Below are positions 55,506-64,000 of a stretch of 64,000 nt of DNA, one piece after another (the stretch's first letter is position 1; every line of letters starts with the position of its first letter). The position numbers and the translations under genes are program-made. The stretch covers positions 2,480,001-2,544,000 of the forward strand of contig NZ_CP049331.1 of the NCBI RefSeq assembly GCF_011064285.1, written 5' to 3'. The stretch comes from Vibrio ziniensis (GTDB lineage Bacteria > Pseudomonadota > Gammaproteobacteria > Enterobacterales > Vibrionaceae). The notes beneath the pieces are model-generated. The model had not been told where the DNA came from, made no database searches, and worked only from the letters and a program-made list of their open reading frames with translations.

Positions 55506-56486
55506 TTATGGCTTGCTTTGCCAACTAATTTTCTGATGTTTAACGAGGCCAGCAGACAAAATACACAGCACACCGCCAAGGCCAGCAAAACGTACAGCAG
55601 TTTGGGCTTTTGCTTCTACTTTAGGTTTGGCGTGGAAAGCAACGCCTAGTCCCGCAGCTGCCATCATCACTAAGTCATTGGCGCCGTCGCCAACCGCAAC
55701 CGTGTTATGCATTTCGATATCAAACTGAGTAGCAAGCTCAACAACGATGTCTGCCTTAGTTTGTGCAGTCACCACATCACCGAGCACTTTACCTGTTAGT
55801 TTACCATTCACAATGTCTAACGTATTTGATTGCGCATGGTCTAAATTCAGCAGCGCTTTCAAATGATCAGAGAAGTAAGTGAAACCACCCGATGCGATAG
55901 CGGTTTTCCAACCAAAAGCTTGCAGTGTTTCAACCAGTTCTTGCAATTCTTCCATCAAAGGCAGTGTAGAACGTACCGACTCTAAAATAGATTCATCAGC
56001 ACCACTCAGCTTGCCAACACGTTGGCGTAAGCTCTGTTCAAAATCAAGTTCACCTTGCATCGCACGTTCTGTAACTTCAGCAACTTCAGCACCTACGCCT
56101 GCAAGTTTTGCTATTTCATCAATACACTCAATCTTGATTGCTGTTGAGTCCATATCCATCACAATCAAACCCGGTTTTGACAAATCTGGCACTTCATTAA
56201 TTCGTGCGTAATCTAAACCCAACCCTTGTAAAATTTTCTCGTGTTCGCTAGTCAGTTCACCCGACATTAGCGCAACTTCATAAGGTCCAACTTTCCATGC
56301 ATCAACTATCGCGTTGTAATGACCAGTAAAGAAGTCAATGTCTTCAAACTGTTGAGCTGTTAAGAAATCACCAAATACAATCCAGCTTGCTTTGCTTTTG
56401 TCTAATTGCAGAGATAAACGAGTTTCAGGCAGTCGATTGATAAGAGACGTATGTTTTTTAATAGGTAGCATATATAAGGCGTCCAT
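55506..56486 (-). CDS. serB: phosphoserine phosphatase SerB
   Basis: Last step of serine biosynthesis. 326 aa; N-terminal ACT-like region, then HAD catalytic motif DMDSTAIKIE (nucleophile D111, acid D113), and late motif VGDGANDLVMMAAAG. It is divergent from the membrane gene ytjB (smp), exactly as in E. coli. Confidence 0.95.
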   Translation of the reverse strand: MDALYMLPIKKHTSLINRLPETRLSLQLDKSKASWIVFGDFLTAQQFEDIDFFTGHYNAIVDAWKVGPYEVALMSGELTSEHEKILQGLGLDYARINEVPDLSKPGLIVMDMDSTAIKIECIDEIAKLAGVGAEVAEVTERAMQGELDFEQSLRQRVGKLSGADESILESVRSTLPLMEELQELVETLQAFGWKTAIASGGFTYFSDHLKALLNLDHAQSNTLDIVNGKLTGKVLGDVVTAQTKADIVVELATQFDIEMHNTVAVGDGANDLVMMAAAGLGVAFHAKPKVEAKAQTAVRFAGLGGVLCILSAGLVKHQKISWQSKP

Positions 56487-56571
56487 GTCTTCGTATAAGC
56501 AGACGTTACCCTATTGCAATTTAAAAACGCAAGTCTCAATATGTGCAAAGTCTGATTTTCTTTGAGTTAAA

Positions 56572-57183
56572 ATGGTTATGGACGATTCTTTGTTCTCCTT
56601 TCGTATGGTTATTCGCCTATTAACCTTACTTTTGCTAATTGGCATGTTCGTCATCACAATAAAAAATAGCGTGGTCATTAGTAAAGGTAACGAACGCATC
56701 CAAGCAAACCAGCTAGAAACACTTACTAAAGTATTGATTACCCAAGCGTCACTCACTGCGGGCAGAAGTATTGCTGAGCAGGACCAAGAGCGTCTGTTAA
56801 ATCTCACCAATCAGCTCGCTCAAGACCGCTTAGTATTTGATGCAACGATTTATGATTCTGAAGGCGTAAAACTGGCTTCTAGTGATTCAGCATTAAGTGT
56901 AAGAGAAGTGCTTGGCTTAGATACACCTTTGCAAACCGCGAGCATTGGTCGCCAGCAACTTGTGGAACCCGTCGTGCACGATGGCAACCTGATCGGTTTT
57001 GTGCGCATTACTTTTGAGACAGGTAAAGTGACGGCGATTTCAGACCACCACTATCGTAAGAGTGATCGCTACATGTACTTGATGGTGATTATGAGCTTTA
57101 TCAGTGGCGTGCTGTTTACTCTACTGTTGAAGCGTAAATCAAAGCCAAAAGGTGAAAACCTACTACTGCAAAACGCAGAATAA
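56572..57183 (+). CDS. ytjB: YtjB/Smp (SerB-associated membrane protein)
   Basis: 203-aa inner-membrane protein with helices near residues 12-33 and 165-185 and a periplasmic loop between them. The loop has segments VFDATIYDSEGVKLASSDS and FVRITFETGKVTAISDHHY. Function is unknown, although AhpA-type names and a link to the neighbouring serB are used. Divergent orientation to serB, about 85 bp apart, gives the main support. Confidence 0.87.
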   Translation: MVMDDSLFSFRMVIRLLTLLLLIGMFVITIKNSVVISKGNERIQANQLETLTKVLITQASLTAGRSIAEQDQERLLNLTNQLAQDRLVFDATIYDSEGVKLASSDSALSVREVLGLDTPLQTASIGRQQLVEPVVHDGNLIGFVRITFETGKVTAISDHHYRKSDRYMYLMVIMSFISGVLFTLLLKRKSKPKGENLLLQNAE

Positions 57184-57246
57184 AACTTTCGTGAAGAACT
57201 GCCGTTGATAAGCTTCGCTTCAACACATTAACGGCAAAGTCTCATA

Positions 57247-57273
57247 AAAAACCTCAACCATGCTGAGGTTTTT
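57247..57273. terminator. terminator between ytjB and deoD
   Basis: Stem AAAAACCTCA / TGAGGTTTTT (57247-57256 and 57264-57273) with a 7-nt loop; A and T tracts on both sides, so it can serve both convergent genes. Confidence 0.85.
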
Positions 57274-57298
57274 ATTTTATTTCATCGAGTTAGGATAC

Positions 57299-58024
57299 TT
57301 AGTAACCTGCTTGATCACCAATCAGCACGGAATCAAGAGCGATAAGCATCATGTCGTTGAACGTAGTCTGACGCTCTTCAGACGTGGTCGCTTCACCGGT
57401 TTTGATATGGTCAGATACAGTACAGATAGTCAGAGCTTTTGCACCGTATTCAGCAGCAACACCGTAGATGCCAGCCGCTTCCATTTCAACACCAACGATA
57501 CCGTATTTGTCCATTACATCGAACATCGATGGATCTGGCGTGTAGAACAGTTCAGCAGAGAATAGGTTACCCACTTTCACGTCAATTCCGCGTGCTTTTG
57601 CAGCTTCTTCTGCCGCTTTTACCATTTTGTAATCTGCGATTGCAGCAAAATCGTGGTCTTTAAAGCGAATTCGGTTAACTTTAGAGTCTGTACATGCGCC
57701 CATACCAATAACCACATCACGTACTTTAATATCTTCGTTTACTGCACCACAGCTACCCACGCGGATAACTTTCTTCACTCCGTAGTCCTTGATTAGCTCA
57801 GTTACGTAGATAGAACATGATGGGATACCCATACCGTGGCCCATAACAGAGATCTTGCGACCTTTGTAAGTACCAGTAAAACCGAACATATTACGAACAT
57901 CACACACCTGAACAACGTCTTCTAGGAAAGTTTCTGCGATATATTTAGCGCGTAGTGGGTCGCCCGGCATAAGTACTACGTCTGCGAAATCACCCATTTC
58001 AGCATTAATGTGAGGAGTTGCCAT
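57299..58024 (-). CDS. deoD: purine nucleoside phosphorylase DeoD
   Basis: Phosphorolysis of purine (deoxy)nucleosides. The start at 58024 ([13 protein letters not shown]) is preferred over in-frame codons 81 bp upstream: AAGGAATAA lies before it, and it gives 241 aa, like the hexameric E. coli enzyme. The phosphate-binding segment [13 protein letters not shown] and the [18 protein letters not shown] block are typical. It is last in the deoCABD operon. Confidence 0.95.
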   Translation of the reverse strand: MATPHINAEMGDFADVVLMPGDPLRAKYIAETFLEDVVQVCDVRNMFGFTGTYKGRKISVMGHGMGIPSCSIYVTELIKDYGVKKVIRVGSCGAVNEDIKVRDVVIGMGACTDSKVNRIRFKDHDFAAIADYKMVKAAEEAAKARGIDVKVGNLFSAELFYTPDPSMFDVMDKYGIVGVEMEAAGIYGVAAEYGAKALTICTVSDHIKTGEATTSEERQTTFNDMMLIALDSVLIGDQAGY

Positions 58025-58132
58025 TATATTATTCCTTATGATGTTAGGTGTTAACTCAACACCTGGACCAAACTGATAGAGGGAGCCCAGTTCTCTTTTT
58101 CTCATTGAGATAAAGACTAAACCCCTAAGAAA

Positions 58133-59353
58133 TTACAAAAAGTTCTTACCGTATTCCATTGGCGAAATGCCAAAGTAACTTGCGAGGCTTTGACCGATAT
58201 CCGCGAACGTTTCACGACGGCCTAATGAGCCAGGTGCTACTTTCTTACCGTAAACAATCACAGGGATATGCTCACGAGTATGGTCAGTACCTTGCCATGT
58301 TGGGTCACAACCGTGGTCAGCCGTTAGAATCAGAACATCTTCTTCTTGCATTAATTCTAGAACTTCAGGCAGACGCTCATCGAAATATTCTAGTGCTACA
58401 GCATAGCCTGCTACGTCGCGGCGGTGGCCATAAGCAGAGTCAAAATCGACGAAGTTAGTGAAAACAATCGTGTCATCACCCGCTTGTTGGATTTGCTCTA
58501 GCGTTGCTTCAAACAGCGCTGGTATACCGGTAGCTTTCACTTTCTTAGTGATACCGCAGTTTGCGTAGATGTCTGCGATCTTACCTATAGACACAACGTT
58601 ACCCTGCTTCTCTTCAACCAGTTTTTGCAGCACAGTTGCTGAAGGCGGCTCAACAGAAAGGTCACGACGGTTACCCGTACGTTCAAATTGACCTTTACCT
58701 GCACCAACGAATGGACGAGCAATAACACGACCAATGTTGTAATCCGCCAATTCTTCACGGGCAATTTGGCAAAGATCAAGTAAGCGATCTAGACCAAACG
58801 TCTCTTCGTGACAGGCAATTTGGAATACTGAGTCAGCAGAAGTGTAGAAGATAGGCTTGCCCGTCTTCATGTGTTCTTCTCCTAGGTCATCCAGCACTTG
58901 AGTGCCCGATGCGTGACAGTTACCGAGATAATCGTCTAATCCTGCGCGAGCAAGAATTCGATCAGTCAGCTCTTTAGGGAAGCTGTTTTGTTTGTCACTA
59001 AAGTATCCCCAGTCAAACAGTACTGGCACGCCAGCAATTTCCCAGTGACCAGATGGAGTGTCTTTACCAGAAGAAAGCTCAGCGGCATGACCATAAGCGC
59101 CGATGATGTCAGCTTTATCATCCAGTCCAGGTGCAAAACGACCTGTAGACTCTTTGTGCGCCATTGCAAGACCCAGCTTAGATAGGTTTGGTAATGTAAG
59201 CGGACCTTTACGATCAGCGTTATCCGCTAAACCTTGCGCACATTGATCAGCAATGTGACCTAATGTATCTGCGCCAACGTCACCAAAATCTTTTGCATCA
59301 GCCGTTTCGCCGATACCGAATGAATCTAAAACTAAAATAAATGCTCTTTTCAT
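58133..59353 (-). CDS. deoB: phosphopentomutase DeoB
   Basis: Converts (deoxy)ribose-1-phosphate to the 5-phosphate. 406 aa; the alkaline-phosphatase-fold metal sites [16 protein letters not shown] near the N-terminus and [19 protein letters not shown] near the C-terminus are clear. The start at 59353 ([12 protein letters not shown]) follows AGGAAAGA; an in-frame codon 18 bp upstream is less likely. It begins about 18 bp after deoA ends. Confidence 0.95.
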   Translation of the reverse strand: MKRAFILVLDSFGIGETADAKDFGDVGADTLGHIADQCAQGLADNADRKGPLTLPNLSKLGLAMAHKESTGRFAPGLDDKADIIGAYGHAAELSSGKDTPSGHWEIAGVPVLFDWGYFSDKQNSFPKELTDRILARAGLDDYLGNCHASGTQVLDDLGEEHMKTGKPIFYTSADSVFQIACHEETFGLDRLLDLCQIAREELADYNIGRVIARPFVGAGKGQFERTGNRRDLSVEPPSATVLQKLVEEKQGNVVSIGKIADIYANCGITKKVKATGIPALFEATLEQIQQAGDDTIVFTNFVDFDSAYGHRRDVAGYAVALEYFDERLPEVLELMQEEDVLILTADHGCDPTWQGTDHTREHIPVIVYGKKVAPGSLGRRETFADIGQSLASYFGISPMEYGKNFL

Positions 59354-59371
59354 TACTCTTTCCTCAGCCAA

Positions 59372-60715
59372 CTACACGTCTTCTGCACGGATCTGACGGT
59401 AAACATCAGGAGTTGGGACGTATTCACCACCGACTTTAATCGCATTTTGTAGTGCGTTTGCCGCTTCTTGCCACTGCTCTTCACTACGCGCGTGAATGAA
59501 GGCTAAAGGCTTGTTGCTATCTGCCACTTCACCTAGGCGAATGAAGTTATCAAAGCCTACTGCGTAATCAATAGTATCTGTTGCTACACGACGACCACCG
59601 CCCATACCAACCACAGCCATACCAATCGCACGAGTATCCATAGCCGATACCACACCCGATTGCGCTGCATAAACTGGTTTGATGATTTGCGCTTTATCTA
59701 AGTAGTTTTCGTAGTTTTCAACGAAGTCTGCTGGGCCACCAAGCCCTGCGACCATCTTATCAAAACGCTCTGCTGCTTGACCGTTGTCTAGTACCGCTTG
59801 CAGTTTTTGACGAGCATCAACGCTGTCTTTCGCAAGTTTTCCTAGCATCAACATTTCAGCACAAGAAGCCATAGTGACTTCAAGTAGACGAGGGTTACGA
59901 TATTCGCCTGTTAGGAAACGAACCGCTTCACGTACTTCCACTGCGTTACCCGCAGAAGAAGCCAATACTTGGTTCATATCCGTTAAGATTGCCGTTGTTT
60001 TGGTACCAGCACCATTTGCAACCGCAACGATAGATTTTGCTAGTTCTTCTGACGCTTCATAAGTTGGCATAAAGGCGCCAGAACCTACTTTCACGTCCAT
60101 CACTAATGATTCAAGGCCTGCAGCCAATTTCTTCGAAAGAATAGAAGCTGTAATCAGAGAGATATTATCAACGGTTGCCGTGATATCTCGCGTAGCGTAC
60201 ACACGCTTATCCGCCGGAGCTAGATCACCAGTCTGACCGATAATTGCCACACCTGCTTGCTTGGTCACTTGACCAAAGACTTCATTAGTCGGAGTAATGT
60301 TGTAACCAGGGATAGACTCTAATTTATCAAGAGTACCGCCAGTGTGACCTAAACCGCGACCAGAGATCATCGGAACATAACCACCGCAAGCCGCAACCAT
60401 TGCGCCTAGCATCAGTGAAGTTACGTCACCCACACCACCTGTAGAGTGTTTATCAACAATCGGTCCATCGAAGTTCATATGACTCCAATCGATAACCATG
60501 CCTGAATCGCGCATTGCACACGTTAGTGCGATACGCTCTGGCATTGTCATTTCACGGAAGAATACAGCCATTGCAAACGCTGCAATTTGTCCTTCAGAAA
60601 CCGTGTTTTTAGCCACACCTTGAATGAAGAAGTTGATCTCTTCTGTGGTAAGGATTTCACCATCACGTTTTCTGCGAATAATCTCTTGTGGTAAGAAAGT
60701 TTGAGGTAAATACAT
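59372..60715 (-). CDS. deoA: thymidine phosphorylase DeoA
   Basis: Phosphorolysis of thymidine and deoxyuridine. 447 aa; signature [25 protein letters not shown] and [20 protein letters not shown] in the phosphate-binding region. GGGAGGCAC precedes the ATG. It is second in the operon, 99 bp after deoC with a hairpin between. Confidence 0.96.
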   Translation of the reverse strand: MYLPQTFLPQEIIRRKRDGEILTTEEINFFIQGVAKNTVSEGQIAAFAMAVFFREMTMPERIALTCAMRDSGMVIDWSHMNFDGPIVDKHSTGGVGDVTSLMLGAMVAACGGYVPMISGRGLGHTGGTLDKLESIPGYNITPTNEVFGQVTKQAGVAIIGQTGDLAPADKRVYATRDITATVDNISLITASILSKKLAAGLESLVMDVKVGSGAFMPTYEASEELAKSIVAVANGAGTKTTAILTDMNQVLASSAGNAVEVREAVRFLTGEYRNPRLLEVTMASCAEMLMLGKLAKDSVDARQKLQAVLDNGQAAERFDKMVAGLGGPADFVENYENYLDKAQIIKPVYAAQSGVVSAMDTRAIGMAVVGMGGGRRVATDTIDYAVGFDNFIRLGEVADSNKPLAFIHARSEEQWQEAANALQNAIKVGGEYVPTPDVYRQIRAEDV

Positions 60716-60777
60716 TAGTGCCTCCCTAGCCCCGAACCAATTGGATGGGTAACTATGGTTTTTGCTATTTAGAAATG

Positions 60778-60800
60778 AAGATGGCGCTAAGCGCCATCTT
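60778..60800 (-). other. intercistronic hairpin between deoC and deoA
   Basis: Perfect 11-bp inverted repeat AAGATGGCGCT / AGCGCCATCTT around one central base, with no T tract on the minus strand. It could tune expression or mRNA stability rather than end transcription. The role is inferred from position. Confidence 0.55.
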
Positions 60801-60814
60801 GTAAAACAGAACGA

Positions 60815-61594
60815 TTAATACGCTGCTGGATCAGCTTTCTCGTTTGTCACTTCTAATGTATTTAGTAGGTTTGTTAATAGGCTTGACGCACCGAAACGGT
60901 AGTGACGGCTATCAACCCAATTGTCACCTAAGATTTCGTCAGCCATTGCTAGGTAATCACTAGCATCTTGAGCTGTACGAACACCGCCCGCTGGTTTGAA
61001 ACCAACAGTTGCCGCTACGTTCATGTCACGAATCACTTCTAACATCATACGAGCGTATTCCGGTGTTGCGTTCACAGGCACTTTACCCGTTGACGTTTTG
61101 ATGAAGTCTGCACCCGCTTCGATACAGATTTGTGAAGCTTTCTTGATCAATGCTTCTTCTTTCAACTCACCAGTTTCGATGATTACTTTAAGAAGAACAT
61201 CAGAACCACAAGCTTCTTTACATTGTTTAACTAAGTCGAAACCTACTTTCTCGTTACCAGCGATTAGAGCGCGGTAAGGGAAAACTACGTCTACCTCGTC
61301 AGCACCGTACGCTACTGCCGCTTTTGTTTCAGCCACTGCAATTTCCACATCATCATTACCGTGTGGGAAGTTAGTTACTGTAGCGATACGAACTTCTGGG
61401 GTACCTTGCTCACGAAGGGTCTTCTTAGCAATAGGAATAAAGCGAGGGTAGATACAGATTGCAGCTGTGTTACCTACTGGGCTTTTTGCATCATGACAAA
61501 GTTGGATTACTTTCGCATCCGTGTCGTCGTCATTCAGTGTTGTTAAGTCCATCAGTTTAAGTGCACGTAGTGCTGCTGCTTTTAAATCGCTCAT
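60815..61594 (-). CDS. deoC: 2-deoxyribose-5-phosphate aldolase DeoC
   Basis: Splits deoxyribose-5-phosphate to acetaldehyde and glyceraldehyde-3-phosphate. 259 aa; Schiff-base lysine K166 in [10 protein letters not shown]47 as in the E. coli enzyme (AAICIYP). It is first in the operon deoC-deoA-deoB-deoD. The order matches V. cholerae. Confidence 0.96.
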   Translation of the reverse strand: MSDLKAAALRALKLMDLTTLNDDDTDAKVIQLCHDAKSPVGNTAAICIYPRFIPIAKKTLREQGTPEVRIATVTNFPHGNDDVEIAVAETKAAVAYGADEVDVVFPYRALIAGNEKVGFDLVKQCKEACGSDVLLKVIIETGELKEEALIKKASQICIEAGADFIKTSTGKVPVNATPEYARMMLEVIRDMNVAATVGFKPAGGVRTAQDASDYLAMADEILGDNWVDSRHYRFGASSLLTNLLNTLEVTNEKADPAAY

Positions 61595-61855
61595 TTCTAA
61601 CTCCGATCAATATATTCAATTAGTTCACTACCAAAGCGACCGTCATACGTCAATTTTGATAGCCACAAATGAACGGACTTGGTTCCTTGAAGACTCGGTG
61701 TGACTATTTACAGTTCACCAATTGCTATCCTTGTCACCGCACAGTACCCACCTGGGTCTATGGCACAACAATCTGTGATTGCGGTGTCTTACTGTTTCAG
61801 TTTTTGGCAGTTTCAGTTTTAGACATGATCTGTTTTAGACATTAGCTGCCTTTCA

Positions 61856-61904
61856 AAAACGCCGTAGTGGTTAACCTATCCAATTGGCTTCACTACGTCG
61901 TTTT
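61856..61904. repeat. 14-bp inverted repeat with 21-nt loop
   Basis: Arms AAAACGCCGTAGTG (61856-61869) and CACTACGTCGTTTT (61891-61904) pair over 14 bp with one mismatch. The loop contains the palindrome CCAATTGG. On the minus strand it is followed by TTTTTG, so it may be a transcription stop, possibly of an unseen transcript, or a protein-binding dyad. Confidence 0.45.
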
Positions 61905-62085
61905 GATATTCGCTTACTTCCTTTGGCAAGACACTACAGTATAGATATTTATCACAAAACTGTAGTCTCATTAGAGGAGCAAACGGTTTGTATCTCAAAA
62001 ATGGTCAAATTCTGACAACCTTGAGACACAAGGCTTTCCAATGCAATCCATTACAAAAAATCACTCTTTGTCATGCCCTGAAAAG

Positions 62086-62122
62086 CAAAAACACCCCGCA
62101 GCAATATTCTTGCTACGGGGTG
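62086..62122 (-). terminator. nupC terminator
   Basis: Hairpin CACCCCG-AGCAA paired with TTGCT-CGGGGTG (arms 62092-62104 and 62110-62122, one mismatch) and a TTTTTG tract on the minus strand, about 40 bp past the stop. Confidence 0.85.
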
Positions 62123-62160
62123 AGATTAAATGGCGTCTATATATCGTTCTCTAAATCGAA

Positions 62161-63435
62161 TTAGAAAGAGATAAAGAAGCCAGCAATTGTTGCAGCCATC
62201 AAGTTAGATAGCGTACCAGCAATAACTGCTTTGATACCCATACGAGCGATGTCGTGACGACGAGACGGAGCTAGGCCACCTAAACCACCTAGTAGAATCG
62301 CAATAGAAGATAGGTTTGCGAAACCACATAGTGCGAATGAGATGATTGCTTGAGTCTTCTCAGACATTACTTGCCCCGTTGCCGCAACAACTTGTGCATT
62401 TTCACCTACGTACGGCACAAAGTTTAGGTAAGCAACGAATTCGTTCACAACAGTCTTTTGACCGATGAATGAACCAGCGATTGTTGCTTCTTCCCATGGC
62501 ACACCGATAACGAATGCTAGAGGAGCAAATACCCAACCAAGGATAAGTTCCAGTGTTAGCTCAGGCATACCGAACCAACCACCTAGACCACCTAGGATAC
62601 CGTTTAGAAGTGCGATCAAACCGATGAATGCGATTAGCATTGCACCAACGTTTAGAGCAAGTTGTAGACCTGCTGCTGCACCGCCAGCTGCTGCGTCGAT
62701 AACGTTAGCTGGTTTGTCGTCACCACCTTCAAGAGCGTCTTCAATGTTCTCTTGAGGTTGATCAACTTCAGGGAATAGGATCTTCGCGAACAGTAGGCCA
62801 CCAGGTGCCGCCATAAATGACGCTGCAACTAGGTACTCTAGTGGAACACCCATTGACGCATAACCTGCAAGTACACCACCAGCAACAGAAGCCAGACCAC
62901 CACACATTACCGCGAACAGCTCAGATTGAGTCATTTTTGGAACAAATGGGCGAACAACTAGTGGAGCCTCAGTTTGACCAACGAAAATGTTAGCTGCTGC
63001 AGACATAGATTCTGCGCGAGATGTGCCTAGAGCTTTCTGTAGACCACCACCCAGAATCTTAATGACCCATTGCATAATGCCTAGGTAGTAAAGAACTGAG
63101 ATTAGTGCAGAGAAGAAAATTAGTGTTGGAAGAACACGGAAAGCGAAGATGAAACCGCCGCCACCGAACACTTCGAACATCTTGTCAGAAACAAGACCAC
63201 CGAATAAGAAAGAAGTACCGTCATTACCGTAGTTAATAACGTTAGATACGCCATTTGAGAAACCAGCAAGTAGATCGCGGCCCCATGGGACGTAAAGTAC
63301 AAATGCACCTAGTGCAAATTGGATAGCGAATGCGCCACCCACCGTTCTTAAATTAATAGCTTTGCGGTTATTTGAAAGTAGTACTGCGATTGCAAGTAGA
63401 ACGATCATACCGACTAGGCTCATAAACGTACTCAT
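62161..63435 (-). CDS. nupC: NupC/vcCNT-type concentrative nucleoside transporter
   Basis: Sodium- or proton-coupled nucleoside importer in the inner membrane. 424 aa with about eight or more hydrophobic segments. The block [22 protein letters not shown] is the CNT signature, and the C-terminal segment [23 protein letters not shown] with the N-terminal [18 protein letters not shown] resemble V. cholerae vcCNT (VC2352), whose structure is known. It lies immediately upstream of deoC on the same strand but with its own terminator. Confidence 0.93.
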   Translation of the reverse strand: MSTFMSLVGMIVLLAIAVLLSNNRKAINLRTVGGAFAIQFALGAFVLYVPWGRDLLAGFSNGVSNVINYGNDGTSFLFGGLVSDKMFEVFGGGGFIFAFRVLPTLIFFSALISVLYYLGIMQWVIKILGGGLQKALGTSRAESMSAAANIFVGQTEAPLVVRPFVPKMTQSELFAVMCGGLASVAGGVLAGYASMGVPLEYLVAASFMAAPGGLLFAKILFPEVDQPQENIEDALEGGDDKPANVIDAAAGGAAAGLQLALNVGAMLIAFIGLIALLNGILGGLGGWFGMPELTLELILGWVFAPLAFVIGVPWEEATIAGSFIGQKTVVNEFVAYLNFVPYVGENAQVVAATGQVMSEKTQAIISFALCGFANLSSIAILLGGLGGLAPSRRHDIARMGIKAVIAGTLSNLMAATIAGFFISF

Positions 63436-64000
63436 AGTTTATGGCTTCCTTATAGTTTAATTTGGCGTGTTAAACATTGGGTTGTTTTCGGGGTGCGATT
63501 ATACGCATCTCCCACCGCAAAAAGTAATATATGCATCACGCATTTTTAGGTAATATGTATACATTACATTCAAAAACAAGAAGCTCATCACAATAAACAG
63601 TCAAAATCGAGTATTTGAGACCTCAACACCAACATCTGGCCAACAAATTGTAGTCTAAACCCGACAAAATGCTGCAACCGTTTGCTCACAAAAGAACAAT
63701 GCAAGTTCATAAACTTTAGAATCAAATTAGATACAATTGACCACCAACTTAACTATAAATTTTGATTTTACCCCAAACAAAAACATGAGCGTTCCATCAC
63801 ACTTGAATGTTACATTTTTCATTCATCCACACTACAAATTAGTAATTGTTGCCATATTCAACGAGGTATAATTTAGATATGCCCCTACTAATACATATCT
63901 AATACATATCACCAATAAGTTGGCTTGCCATTTGCTTACTGAGCAAACCGCTGCGAAAACAGCGGAGAACAGAGCCTGCATTCATTTAATTTGCACTATT
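63436..64000. other. region upstream of nupC to window end
   Basis: About 565 bp, very AT-rich, with no supported gene. It probably holds the nupC promoter. A possible weak CRP-like half site is at 63786-63801, a direct duplication of an 11-bp word TAATACATATC lies at 63889-63910 after a TATAAT at 63867-63872, and a small hairpin CCGCTG/CAGCGG is at 63948-63965. These may belong to a gene beyond the window. Confidence 0.5.

Larger units (their letters stand above)
61595..62160. other. deo promoter region and spacer to nupC
   Basis: 566 bp without a supported gene. It must contain the deo operon promoter and operators. It also has the nupC terminator (62092-62122), a long imperfect hairpin (61856-61904), and a small internal repeat of the words CAGTTTTAGACAT / CTGTTTTAGACAT around 61810-61845. 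Confidence 0.65.

Noticed and set aside
60778..60800. Terminator between deoC and deoA
   Set aside because: The hairpin has no T tract on the minus strand, and the deo genes form a conserved operon.
1..64000. Defence islands, CRISPR arrays, prophage, integron, insertion sequences, tRNA or rRNA genes
   Set aside because: Nothing recognisable was found: no integrase or transposase, no spacer-repeat array and no tRNA-like cloverleaf. No tool-based tRNA or covariance search could be run.

Overview
The window is a chromosomal segment of a gammaproteobacterium, almost certainly a Vibrio. The main reasons are an OmpK-type nucleoside channel, a VpsR regulator next to lysS, a vcCNT-like nucleoside transporter beside deoCABD, a DUF2850-type small membrane protein, the argA/recCBD neighbourhood, ERIC-like repeats, and low to middling GC with AT-rich intergenic DNA. 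Species cannot be fixed from sequence alone. No tRNA, rRNA, insertion sequence, prophage, integron, CRISPR array or defence island was seen. This is mostly core genome, and the novelty lies in intergenic sites, small ORFs and gene arrangement.

Layout. 1-9.5 kb: rlmG, a yajG-like lipoprotein, a periplasmic cyclophilin and ampG read rightward. A DHA2-type drug transporter reads leftward. Then ompK, panE, yajL and csdA read rightward. 9.5-12.8 kb (leftward): csdE, tcdA, mltA and a DUF2850-like gene; csdA, csdE and tcdA together make the CSD sulfur-transfer set. 12.9-24.6 kb: argA, an ERIC-like repeat with a possible small gene, then recC, recB and recD leftward. 24.7-27.4 kb: a LysR regulator, SOS-controlled yebG, and dapD. 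27.4-32.8 kb (leftward): the operon rppH-ptsP-tauE/safE-like-lgt-thyA. 32.8-33.4 kb: a DnaA-box-rich spacer between rppH and mutH, probably the Vibrio counterpart of E. coli DARS2. 33.4-36.2 kb: mutH, a repeat-rich spacer, tas, a DUF1127-like gene and a possible 41-aa gene.

36.5-49 kb: vpsR, lysS, prfB (with its programmed +1 frameshift) and brnQ leftward; trmN and srmB rightward; prfC leftward; a GGDEF-EAL membrane protein rightward. 49-55.4 kb: rimI, holD, a GNAT gene and ubiT leftward; then a PAS-GGDEF-EAL protein (RocS-like), ubiU and ubiV rightward. ubiT, ubiU and ubiV form the O2-independent ubiquinone hydroxylation set. 55.5-63.4 kb: serB and its divergent partner ytjB/smp, then deoC-deoA-deoB-deoD and nupC leftward for nucleoside uptake and catabolism.

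Themes. Nucleoside scavenging runs from OmpK (outer membrane) through NupC (inner membrane) to DeoABCD (cytosol). c-di-GMP signalling is represented by VpsR and two GGDEF-EAL proteins. Genome maintenance and replication control are represented by recBCD, mutH, yebG, holD and the DARS2-like site. Translation quality and ribosome functions are represented by prfB, prfC, lysS, rimI, srmB, rlmG and trmN.
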